Source: Phallusia mammillata | Lineage: Eukaryota > Chordata > Ascidiacea > Phlebobranchia > Ascidiidae | NCBI GenBank assembly: GCA_003260075.1 | Contig: QLIY01000014.1 | Location: forward strand, 136,545-200,544 | Direction: 5' to 3' | Length of the DNA stretch: 64,000 nucleotides | Shown: piece by piece, positions 11,201 to 24,400 of the stretch | How positions within the stretch are numbered: position 1 is the first letter of the stretch | How the letters are laid out: the number at the start of each line of letters is the position of its first letter | The notes under the pieces: generated by a model | Databases searched by the model: none | Told to the model about the DNA's origin: nothing | Seen by the model: the letters and a program-made list of their open reading frames with translations, nothing else | Made by a program: the position numbers and the translations under genes

Positions 11201-14200
11201 CTGTAACTATTATCACCTAAAAAGCATGAAACACGATTACGGCAAATTTGATTTTGTTTGCCTTGATGCTTTAGTAACTTTATGAGAAATTAGTCTTGAA
11301 GAGTATGCCATTTTGCCAATCGTCTCGTATAGGACGTCGAAGCGTCGGTTATTTAAAAAAAAACTGCTGGAAGACCAATACTCGTTTATACATTATGTCT
11401 TGCAGCAATAGCTTATTTATTTGTTTGCTTGAGTCCGTATTTACAAGTATAGTATTGTTGCCAGGTATCACAATTTCATATTTCTTGTTTATCTAACCGA
11501 CAATTGTAAACAAATCATCCGACGTTTCGACGTCTCATTCGGGAGACGTTGTTATAAAACCAAATGGGGTGACAACAGGTCGAATGAATTATGTCCATTG
11601 CCGGCTGAATAAAAAGAAAGTTTTTGTGCATATTTATGTTACTAGTGTTTTTGAATGCCGGAAAGTCCCGGGAATTGTGACGTTACTTTGTCGCACAATA
11701 TGGCCGAGTGGTTAGCGCAACTGCCTTGTGTTCACAAGGTTGTGGGTTTTAACCCTGTCTCTATCGCTTGTGTTTCTTTACACAAGTTAAGCGGCAACTC
11801 AGTGGTTCCGATAGGTTGATCTTAATTGAAGTCATAGGTTGATCTTAATTAAGTCGAAAAATCAATTACAAAATGATTTCAACGGACTTGCAATAAAACA
11901 GGCAGCTCGACAGCGGGGGGGGGGAAATCCTGTCTCTATCGCTTGTGTTTCTTTGCACAAGTTAAGCGGCAACTCAGTGGTTTCGATAGGTTGATCTTAA
12001 TTGAAGTCACCAACTGCTCAAGTCGAAAAATCAAATACAAAATGATTTCAACGGACTTGCAATAAAACAGGCAGCTCGACAGCAGACTCATTGTGAGCAT
12101 AACACATTTAGTTGCCCGCCCACCGACGGTAAAACTGAAACAAACAAACTTGCTCAAACTGTTGGTGAATCTGAACTCTTGTACGGTTTCAAGTTGTAGG
12201 CGAACCTAAGCCGAAAGTTCAAACCAGAACCTGATTTCTTTGAATAAAATTACGCCTGAAACCTTCGATTTACCAAGCTGAAATTACAGCACAAAAGTGG
12301 CTTGAAGGGGGGGGGGTCCACCGAGGATAAAAATGAAAAACTGTTGGTGAATCGAATGAACTCTTGTACGGTTTCAAGTTGTAGGCGAACCTAAGCCAAA
12401 AGTTCAAACCTGAACCTGATTTCTTTGAATAAAATTAGGCCTAAAACCTTCGATTTACCAAGCTGAAATTACAGCACAAAAGTGGCTTGAAGTCAGGTCT
12501 GAATGAAACCCGTTTTCAAACCCAGTCCGGTTTGCAACTATGGTATGGCGAGCTGTTTGTTTTATTAAAGAAAAAATGGCATTATTTTGTTGTTGCAGGA
12601 AAAATAAACATTGAAAATTTGAAGAGAACTTGTTTAAACTCACTTGCATGAAAATAATAACGGATGCTGACAGCAACTGTTGATATTTCTTGATCCAGGC
12701 TGGCGGCTTTGCTGACTTTAAACCACTGCTGAAGATTCGATAAATTCTATTTGATTTCACCAAAATTGCTGAGTAAGTGATCGTGACGTCAAGACCAAAC
12801 AGAAACCTGGATCAGAAGATAGAAATATTAAAGCGATAAAATTAAATAAAATAGTTGGGGAACCTTGATGTTTAACAAAGCCCTTGCTTACCCATAACGG
12901 GTGTAACGTATACCCAGTGGTGGGATTCAATATTTTGTCAGTCGGTTCTATCACAAAAGTCATATTTTTAAGCCAGTTCTGTTATAAGTCCATTGACAGT
13001 AACCAGTAATGCTAACCGGTTCGCTGATCTCATAAAGTCAATTGACAGTAACCAGTAATGCTAACTGGTTCGCTGATCTCATAAAATTTCGAGTGGACGG
13101 TTCTATAGAACCGGTACGAACCGGCTGAATCCCAACAGTGTTTGTATTTAGTAATTATTATCACAGACGGTTCTATACAACCAGTGCGAACCGGCGGAAT
13201 CCCACCACTGGGTGTACATATATATATAGGCCAGTATACATCCATCAACATAATAATCGAAACTTTGTGTTATTCAGCGGGAAACGTCACCTGATAGTGA
13301 AACACGTTGAACTGGTTGGTTTTGCCAGGATAACGAACGTGAGCCCGATTTGAATGATCACTCCAAACATGATAATTGTCATCAGCTCTGTTCCGCTTGC
13401 TTTGACAAGTCTGTCTTCCCTGTGCTGTAAAGTGCTTCAGTATAAATCGACACAACTACACAAAAATTAAGGTAAACTGCATTTGTAATTGATTTGTCCA
13501 GAGTCGTTTGCGCCGTAATTTGTTTTTAATTTCAGCAAGTGCGCATGAGTGTATGGGTTCTCACCAAACAACCGTTTGCAAGCCGCATGTTAGGGTGTCA
13601 AAAAATTATGTAAGCCGCCCTTAATTGTAAGCCGCACAAACTGAAGTGTAAAAAAACTTCATAAGCCGCGGCTTACAATCGAGTAAATACGGTATTTCGT
13701 CGATCTTTTGGTGGACAAATCCGCTAAATGGACTGAACTTTTGGCTAAAATCGCGCTCAAAAGTAGTTCAGGTTAAGGTTTTTGACTCTGTGTTAAGGGT
13801 GCGGAGTCAGTGAGGTCGCACTTTTTCGAAGGATGTTTTTGGCGACTTTTACGTTTGGTCAGTTTTGTTATAAAAAAGAGAAATAAAATGTGCAAAGGCA
13901 ATATAAAAGGTTTGGGTAGAGTCAAGTCGAAATATGTTTTTTGACACTCCTGAACCCTCCTTAGTATTCGCTGGCCTAAAAATGTCTATTTGCTTTGCAA
14001 CAAACAGCAACAAGTGCATTCTCTCACCCGTATCATGTAAAATGAAGTTAGCAGCATCAGAAGAAAAACTCCCGAAGCGAACGTGAGAAGAATAATTGCG
14101 ACTGGTTCGTTCCAGTGAAGATAGGAAAGTTCCAACTCGTCACATGAGGTGAAGTTATCATTGGGCCAATAAAATTCGTTGCAAAACTGGTAAGAAATAT

Positions 14201-17200
14201 TTTTCTTTTATATATTTTTTTTAATACACACAAAAACTTACTAATTCTGTCATACACTTATTATTCGATAATGTGCTGGTGTAACAAACTAACATACAAT
14301 AAACCTCGGTCAAACCGGATTCGGTTAATCCGAATCTTTGCCTAATTCGGATAAAACTTAGAGGACAGATAATAAATAGTAATGTCGTAAGGCTTTGAAT
14401 AATAGACATCGGTTAATCCGGATCTTCACCTAATTCAGACAACATTTTTGGTCTGAACGGGTCTTTTATTGCAAGTCATTTAAATCAAATTCGAAGTTGG
14501 TGACTTCAGTTTAGTTTAATCCATCAGGTTCCACTGGGTTGGAGCAATGCCGCTTAAGTTTTTTGCTCAGGAAAACACAAGTATTTTTCACCTCACATCT
14601 CGTTCCGTTTGTCACAATCGCCCCTTCCCCACAAGGCTCACAATCCCAACAACACGATATCTTTAAAAGTACTTGAATCTGGAACAAAAAACTTTGTTAT
14701 AATTTTGTTCCTTGTTACAGTTTTTTTAATCAGAGAATTCAAACTTTTTGTTTAGAACGTTATGAACGAATAGAAAAAGCATTTAAGCATTATTAACGGG
14801 ATTGTAGGAAACTAATCATTGACAGTTGGACCTAATGTATCAGGGTACGCCAGGCTTGTTGAAGGCGTTATACTAAATCAAGCCGGTTTCACAAGTATTT
14901 CTATACGGCAAGACACAGACTAAAAATGTAGCCTGCGGTGGGATTCGAACCCACGACAGCAGGCTTTCCGGGACTTTATTTTTCTTGATTTACATTCATT
15001 ATATATGGCAAGACGAAATGCTATTTAGTGAGTCTAACATGAAATAGCCGGCACGTCAAACAGATTTGTTGCAATACGTGGCACATAAAATTACAGTTTC
15101 ATTATTAATTTTCAATTTTTTTGTCTCACCTCTCCTGGTAAACACTGATCGGAGCAAAACGATTTTGGAGTTGTTTCCTTCCTTCCAGGCCACTGGATGG
15201 CGTCCTCATTTAACACTAAACCAGCGACCGACGACCAATAACCAACGCTCACGTAGTCGTATCTAAACAGTCAATACATTATCAGACACATTATCCAGTT
15301 TTATTTGAATACCTAATTACAAGGCAAAACTTTTATTTATGCCATTAAATATTTCTTATTTTATGCAATAAACCGGATTTTAGTTTAACTGCACAATTAT
15401 CTCAACAAATAACCACGGTTACGCAGTTAAACGGATTATAAGATACGTATGTATTCCAGGCTTCGACTGATTTTGCTCATTAGTTTCCAAATTTGGCTTT
15501 TCAATTTGGAAAAAAAAAATTATGACACAATTGCGTCAAAGTTTAAACCCAGACCTGAAAAACTTTCGTCACTTAGGGAATCTCCCGCAGACGATACAAT
15601 GTGAAAAAAAAATATTTGTTGCTTTGATACAGTTGAATATTTAGACTTAAAAAAAAACAGGTACAAAGCAGAAATCATTTCTTGAAAAAATTCTGATTGT
15701 TAAGAAATGATGAAATGAAAAATTCTGATTGTTAAGAAATGATGAAATGAAAAATTCTGATTTTCAAGTAATGATTTCTGCTTTGTACCTTTTTTTGTTA
15801 TAAAATCAGTATGTATATATTCAACTGATTCGAAGCGAGAAATCTGTCCTCAGTTTGTTTAGTTGTAATTTTGCGACACAACAATCATTTTCGACCACTT
15901 ACTCTCCTTTATCGTTGACCTGAAGGTTCTTGATGTCATACAAAGCGGTGACTTCACCGAGCGACATCGGACGTAACAATGAAGCAGCCGGAAACGAAAT
16001 ATGACGTATGTAGTCTATCAGTTCCCATGGGGGAATCACCGGTTTGCCGTTGTCGTCATACGTGACGTTGGTCTTGTTGATGTAATCATTAATGGCGTAG
16101 GCAAATGCGTACACTGCGTCGTTGACTAGTGAGACCGTAGAATCGGGAACGTATCCGTTCGTGGTGTCGATGTGTTCGTATCGAGTGCATGACCGTTCTG
16201 CGAATTAAGGTTGCAGATTAAGTGATAGGGAGTTTCAATCAGAGTTTTTTTTTCACGGGGTTCGAACCCAGGACACTCCCGGGGACGAATTCCAAACCCG
16301 AAAGTACAAGCATGAACCTAGTTCAGTGGTTTTCAACCTTTCCTGGACCGTGGCCCCCTAAAAGTATATTTTTTTGAACAAGTCGAATAGAGTAAACAAC
16401 CAACTGTACTCGTGACAAACCTTGATATGGTTAAATAGTGTTGGGGAATAAAGATTTGCAGCACACACTTAATTCTGCTAACCCAGTTGTTGTTGATGGT
16501 TTTGACCAGTCACTGAAGTTTGTTTTGAAATACATAGATAGTGATACGTTTAATTTTAATGTGAAATATTTGTTATCTCACCGTTTTCCTGTGGAACATC
16601 AAACGAGCAGTTGAAATGTGTTTCCCATATCTCTCTCCACCACGGATTATCTGTGTGGTTTATTGGCAGGTTCTGTGCAATGTTAAAATGTGAACTGAAT
16701 TTTAAAGGTCAATTCCAGTTGAAAAATTATGGCTTTTATTATGCTTATTTGTCAAAAAACATCGTTTATTTACAGAAATAAATAACACAATTCCGTTGGT
16801 GATGTCAAAAAGATGTCGTTGATAAAAAATGAATTGTCAACATTTTTTTAACTAGTACAAATATTTTTGACAATACTTTCACACTTTTTCAAACAGCCGG
16901 GACAGTATGCTATACACAGAAAATATCGGACACTACAAAATATTTCCATGAAATGTCGTTATGAGGCACATTTGTTTTGCCTGTTGTCAGCATTAAACAT
17001 AAAACCACATTTTGCATTTGTGTTTGTATTTCTTTATTTGCGCCTATAGGTCGTATTTGTGAGAAACGCCGCTAACTTGGCAACTGTAGTGATCTGTGAA
17101 AAACAATTCGATCTGTGTGTGTTTTTCAGAACCTTCACCCACAAGTCGGACTACACAACACCGAATTCGTGCAGGTGATGACTATGTTCGTTTGGAATGA

Positions 17201-18364
17201 AGCTCATATTTTCAATGAGGTGGTAAAACTGTCAGAACAGGTGCTTTGAAACGTGATTTATTGCCATGTTTTCGACACAGAGCAGCCAATTCGACGCTTT
17301 TGCTGACCACAAACCTACGTGTTTCAGCTTTTCGCAAGTTGTTTTCCATTGTTCAAATAACAAGTTAAAAGCTCCAAGCTTCACGAAACAGGTTAAACTT
17401 TGCGTTTCAAGATATGCCATTATCTTGGGGGGGGGGGTCGGATAGGACTTCGAAACGTCGACTATTGATGATAATAACTGCTGTAAGAGCAATAGTCGCT
17501 TATACAGGTTAATAATGCCTGGCAGTAAATAAGGATTTTTTGGGCTCATTTAAATTCTCATCAGTCATCTGGGCGCTGATTAAAATAAGACTAAGGGGGT
17601 GGTTTTATCGCAATAAGGTTAATAATGTAAGCCACAAATAATGTATTGCCAATTTTTTTACACTTATCCAGCACTAGGTCGTGTTTGTCGATCCTTGTTA
17701 GAAAGCTAACGACCTCTCACCTGGAAATATTTGTCAAACTCCGGGTCGATTTCTGTATGTGGGGTAAAGGTCACCGATCCTTGCGCCACGTGGAGCATGC
17801 TCGATATATCGTTCAAACTTACTCCCCAACCTTCACTTCCAATCCATATAAATTCACCAATCACTCCTGCCCGTTCCACTGCCTGTACAATACAAAAACG
17901 ATACTTATGTTTTGTAAAACGTTGGCTGGCCCTGTTGTTTTGATCAGTCGACTGTAGATTTTTAAGTCAATGATTTATTGCAATAAAAATCTTCGGTCTA
18001 AACCTTTTCGCCATACTTCGCACACGTGCAGGTGGTTTACACCTTGCTACAAGCTCGTGTCAGTCACAATTGCGCATATTTCATCTATCGCTTTTACGCG
18101 ACGCTTATTTCGCACCTTTTTTATCATTTCTTCATGTGGCTCAAGTGGATATAAACAGGTGTAACTGATGTGGCCCTTCATATCACTGATGATGGAGCAT
18201 TTTACATCTATTTGGGTCGTTATTTTCATCATTAAAGTCTTAGCTTTAAATTTTACCATTCACTAAATGTAAGCCGTTGTACAAGGCTTTGTTTTCTGTT
18301 TGAATAAGGAACTAAGGATACCAAAAGCTTGCATGTATAATTTTATACCCGTTGATATACTGTG

Positions 18365-18405
<41 letters not shown>

Positions 18406-21400
18406 GAAGTATACCAATTGGTGTTTTTTGGTCTAGGGTTCTGCACACTGGATTTTGTATTAGTTGTAACTATTTATTGTCTCTAAAGATTTCAAAGTGG
18501 TTTATCTTTTGTACAACTTGAAATTTCCTGCTTGCACTTCACAACGATCTCACTTTCGTAAAACCCCGTATCAGCTAGTGTGGGTGGGGGCTTTATCAAT
18601 ACAACAATTGTGTTTCGTATCAGCTCTTAACTTCTTACCTCAAAGAGTTTGTTTGCAGATCTGCCATCCGTGAAAACAATGACCACACTTGCGTCGCTTT
18701 GTTGGTTGTAAACTATCAAGGAGCGGACAACTTCGGGGGGGGGGGACCAGCCCTAGTTGTTTTCCATTGTTCAAATAACAAGTTAAAAGCTCCAAGTTTC
18801 ACGAAACAGGTTAAACTTTGCGTTTCAAGATATGCCATTATCTTGATGAAGGCGTTCCGGATAGGAAGTCGAAACGTCGACTATTTGCAATAAAAACTGC
18901 TGGAAGAGCAATACTCGTTTATACCTAGATGTTAATGTGGGTTAATAAGGTCAGGCAGTAAATAAGGATTTTTTTGGCGCATTCAAATTCTCATCAGTCA
19001 TCTGGGCGCTGATTAAAATAAGACTAAGGGGAAGGTTTTATCGCAATAAGGTGCTGCTTAAACCCAGGGTGTGATATTATTGACCTTATGTCAAGCCAGA
19101 AATAATGTATTGCCAAATTATTTACACTTATCCAGCGCCAGGTTCTGTTTGTCGATCCTTGTTAGAAAGCTAACGACCTCTCACCTGGAAATATTTGTCA
19201 AACTCCGGGTCGATTTCTGTATGTGGGGTAAAGGTCACCGAACCCTGCGCCACGTGGAGCATGCTCGATATATCGTTCAAACTAACTCCCCAACCCTCAC
19301 TTCCAATCCATATAAATTCACCAATCACTCCTGCCCGTTCCACCGCCTGTGCAATACAAAGCGATATTAGTAATATGAAAAGTCGACTGTTTCGTCTTTT
19401 TGTCGGTTGCAGGTTTTTAATTCTTTGATATTATACCATGAAACATTTGATTTCGGCCCAAACTTGATCGACAAATTTCACAACCAAACAAATTCAAAAG
19501 TGTGTAACTGCAGAACGTTTCCACCGCCTGTGCGATACAAAAACAATAATTATGTTTTGTGATGCGTTGGCTGGCCTAGTTCTTTTGATCGGTCGACTGT
19601 ATATTTTTAGTTCAAATAATTTCATGCAATAAAACAATCTCATCTTTAAAATTTGCAACGATCCAACTGTTAGCCGTTAGAGGAATAAAACATTTTAATA
19701 AAGAAAATAACGGCCCAAATAGACGTAAAAAGCGAAATGCTTTCTTGTTTAAACGTTTCGGCAAATACTCATGCCATATTTTCTAAACTCATGAACCAAA
19801 GACAGTGTTTCTTATTGAATAAGGAACTAAGGATACCAAAAAACGTAATATGTAATTTAAACCTGTTGATAAATTGTGCCGGTTGAAATACGTCTATTTA
19901 TTGACTCTTTTTGGCCTATGATTTTGTTCACTGGATTTTGTGTTGGTTAAAACTATACGTTATGGTATCTAATAGCCTACAAGTTCTCGAAGTTGCCTTG
20001 CTGGGGTGATTCAAGCAAGACTGCAAATGCCTCATAACGTTAATATTCAACAGCGACTACTCGTTTTCTTTCTTATTGCAGCGAACAAGGATGCTTGAAA
20101 CGGTTTTTCTGTTTTCTGTGCAGTTTTTGATACACGATTAAAACGCAATAATTAGGCGCCAGTTTGGTTTTGAGAATAGCATTTATTGAAAGTGTTCGGA
20201 ATTTGCTCCACTCATATACGGCAACTCTAGGTAAGTGTCCCCGTATCAGAAGGTTTATAGGTGAGGTCTTTATGAACTGATGCCAATATGCAATACAACT
20301 TATGTGTTTCGTATCGACTTGTTATCTTACCTCGAAGAGTTTGTTTGCAGATCTGCCATCAGTGAAAACGATTACCACGCTTGCGTCGCTTTGTTGGTTG
20401 TAAACTATCAAGGAGCGGACAACTTCGTCGTAACTTTCATCAGTTCCTTCGCTTGAAACCTTCATCAAATCATAATTGATACTTTTAATGATAATCGTCG
20501 AATCTACTTAGGATGGCTAGTCCTTAACAGGTAAGTACCAGAACGTTGCAGTGACGATTTTAGATTCTATTTGAATAAGAGACAGGTAATGCCCACAATG
20601 ATAAAATACATATCTCTCTTTACGGACATTTGTATTTTGACTGATTTCTCATGCATTATGAAGTTGTTTTAATTTTTACGACAACATAGCAATCCTGAAT
20701 ATTTTCACATACAGTCTTGGACAAGTTTTTATTGTGTCACGTTGGGTTATGCCAGTGAATACCTAGACGTGTTGTTTATTCATACCTCAAACATGTAGTT
20801 AATTCAGTTTTGGGCTCAACATATGCTGCTGAGTTATAGACATTTTACAATTGTGCGGTCACAAACGATTATAACAACTCATTTTATCACGTAATACTAC
20901 AAGTTTAAATGGCTTTGTGCTGGCTGACTAAAATGTTTTCATGGGTTAAAGTTTGGAAGCCAGTGGTTTAAGCAAAACCTATTTCTCCCTGCAACCTGCA
21001 TCGGAAATATTTAACCAAACTGCAGCGAAGATTTACGACAAGTTAGTTCAGATGGTCAGACTAGTTGACCACAGGGTCTTTAAAAGTTTGGACAAACAAT
21101 GTGGACTCATAAACTCAGCAGAAAGCTGTTGGGGGGGGGGGTAGATTTACGACAAGTTAGTTCAGATGGTCAGACCAAATGTCCACGGGGTCTTTAAAAG
21201 TTTTGGACAAACAATGTGGACTCATAAACCCAGCAAAAAGCTGTTGACCTACGAACCAACTAACCTGAGCTACAGCTGCCAGGCACATCTCGTCCATGTT
21301 AAGTTGAATGTAATCGAGGGCGTCTTTGCCGTACCTGGAAATAGTTTTAAAGGCCTATTAAATTTGTTGACGGGAGACGGATTGAATTTCTTCCGGTGTC

Positions 21401-24400
21401 ATACGGTACAAACAAACTAATCTTAAAACTAACAAAACAATTAGTCTTGTTTTTGTGCAGAAAAAAATGAAATTCATGATGTATTTGTAGCAGCACAATA
21501 GATCTTTATAAGACGGCCTGCTGAACTTTGTAACTTGATACCAAAATTTGTGATTAAAACATAACTTTTACTGCAAAAAAGCACACATCAACGAAAGTGT
21601 TTAATGTTACATCCAAATTAACTAATTGAGCAAACGAATAAATTTAAGTAAATACCAACAGGCCTGTTTTACCAACAGCACCAAAACCATTCGGAATTAA
21701 TTAAGTCGTTTGTAACTTAACCTGGATGACACGTTTCCCACAAACACATTATGGTTTTCACGCACATTATTTCCACAAACATGGTGTTTCTTCACACTAA
21801 TAACGCCGTCGACCCGTTGGGCACATCAAACATTGGGTATAACGCTTATTTCCGATAATTTGATGCTCCCGAAAAGACCTCTGAGTCGTTCAAGAAACCA
21901 TTTGTTCGCAATCATGATAAATTGCGATTTTACGAGACAACCCAAGTTGACTTAACCGCGACCCTTCGAACGCGCCTGTGTGAGCAATGTGTGCAGTATT
22001 AGCTTTATAGGCAGTGGGGGGGGGGCTGATGCTCCCGAAAAGACCTCTGAGTCGTTCCAGAAACCATTTGTTCGCAATCATGATAAATTGCGATTTTACG
22101 AGATAACTCAAGTTGATTTAACCGCGACCCTTCGAACGCGCCTGTGTGAGCAATGTGTGCGGTATTAGCTTTATAGGCAGTCTGCGTTTTGTTATAGTGC
22201 CTTGGGAAAGGTGGTTTTGAATGAATAAGGTAGTATATGAATGCGGCCTGTACTTACTTATGGGTAGGTGCAGTGGTGGGATTCAGCCGGTTCGCACCGG
22301 TTCTATAGAACCATCTCACTAAATTTGATGAGATCAGCGAACCGGTTAGCATTACTGGTTACTGTCAAAGGATTATGAGATCAGCGAGCATTACTGGTTA
22401 CTGTCAATGAACATTTTGTAACAGAACCGGCTGAAAAATATGACTTTTGTAACAGAACCGGCTGGCAAAAAATTTGAATCCCGCAACTGGTTGGATGAAT
22501 TTGTTTATTTTTTTCCATCTCTCAGGCTACGGACAGATACAAATTGCCAACTTATCAAGCGATTTGCTGTCAACGATTTTTTCAACCTGAACTTCAGCCC
22601 ACTTTATTAAACGATGTTGTAAACCTCAAGGTTTATTGGACACGGGGGGGGGGACAACTGGTTGGATGAATTTGTTTATTTTTTTCTATCTCTTAGGCTA
22701 CGGACAGATACAAATTGCCAACTTATCAAGCGATTTGCTGTTAACGATTTTTTCAACCTGAACTTTAGCCCACTTTATTAAACGATGTTGTAAACCTCAA
22801 GGTTTATTGGACACTTAAGCCGCCTCATAGCAACCATTCCGCATGAAAGAAAATCTCTCTGTACCGGGGTCGCAACACAGTTGTAAGTCGGGCCGGGTTC
22901 GGGCTACAGTTTGGAGAAACGGACATGATTCGGGCCTGAGTTCACGCTCGGCGTAATTTGTGTCGCAATTTCACCTTTGTAAATTTATTTTGACTCTTTT
23001 TTGTAGTGACCCGGCCATTTTAGAACCGTTTATACAACTTTGATTAGATATTTATGAGACGTGAAAACGAAGTTAAAAATTTGTTGTTAAGCAGTAAACT
23101 AAAAATAGGACGGCATCTCCAGTTTGAAGACTTGTTAAGTACCAATGCTTACCTGTCGTTGGTGTGAACGACTGAAAAGTAGGTCCAACCAAAATGTTCC
23201 AATAAAGCCAGCATTGCCGATACCTGTAGAAAAATATAAACATATAACAATTTATATAATTTTTATTCTTTAATATCTAGATTCATCTCCTGTTTAAGAC
23301 TGATGATGTCATATTTTTTGGGTAAAAACGATATCCGCAGTGGTTTGTAATAAGAAATACACATACTGAATTGTAAAATTGTCAGCTGTGTCATTTAAGT
23401 TTTGTTTACACCAATGGATAGTTTCATGATTTTTCAAGTTGTGTTTTTAAAAGTATTTAAAATTTATGCCCAGGTGCTTTTCTCCTTATGGGCGTCGTTG
23501 AAACAGAGCGTAATGATCAGGTCATAAACTTTGATCGATATTATATGTGATTTAGGGTAAAGGCCAATGCCACCGTTTTAACGTACATCTTTTAAATTGT
23601 AACTGTCCTATCTGGGGCAGTTTTCTGCAAACTTTTAACTTAGTTTGAGAATCACTGCTCTGGGGCAGTTTATGGTGCAACAAATACCTTAAGACATCTA
23701 TAAAATGTCTAGTTTAAGTTGTTAGTATCAAATCAAATGCTCGTGTGTTTTAAATTAACCAGGATTTGTCGATAATTAACGATGTAATAATACAGAAATC
23801 GTCCTGATCCACGGGAACGTTTTGCAATGAGAAAGATACAGACTGCTTTAAGTGTGTGGTGAATTTGTCAGCTAATTAATGTATTGTCGATAATTAATTT
23901 CACGTGTTTTTCCACACCTGAAATTGGCCACATCGGTCAATGTGTGTATTGCAGGGGTCGGCAACCTTTTAGGTGACGCGTGCCAATTTACTAGTTGTTT
24001 CCATTTGTTAATGACCTCGCGTGCCAACGTTTCTTCTAAATAATGGTTCGTGCCAGCAGATATCAATAATAAAGAGAAAGCAGAGTGTTTTGTGCATGTA
24101 AGGTTGAATTTTAAGACAATGACATGACAAAAAACTGAAAACAAGCAGTGTAACAGGTTAAATTGTTACTTCAATATAAACACGCAAACCGTTTGGCGTG
24201 CCATGAAAAACCACTTTGCATGCCAACTTTAGTGCCAGGGGTTGCCGACCCCTGATCTATACGNTTGCCGACCCCTGGTGTATTGTATTAATGTCTAGTT
24301 TAAGGTAAAGAATCAACACAAACGGAGCTTGCTGTTGAATTACACAAATCCTCCCACCTGGAAATCGTCAGAAGGGACAGTTGTGAACAAGGTAGGGAAT

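Noticed and set aside
11700..11770. Possible tRNA-Leu/Ser gene
   Set aside because: A and B boxes are visible but the acceptor stem does not close and the sequence continues into a repeated body, so it is a SINE.
18047..18259. Minus-strand open frame of 70 codons with PLEPHEEMIKKVRNKRRVK
   Set aside because: It falls in the duplicated receptor intron, is absent from the matching part of the other copy and has no family I know. It may be a transposon remnant, but I cannot support a gene.
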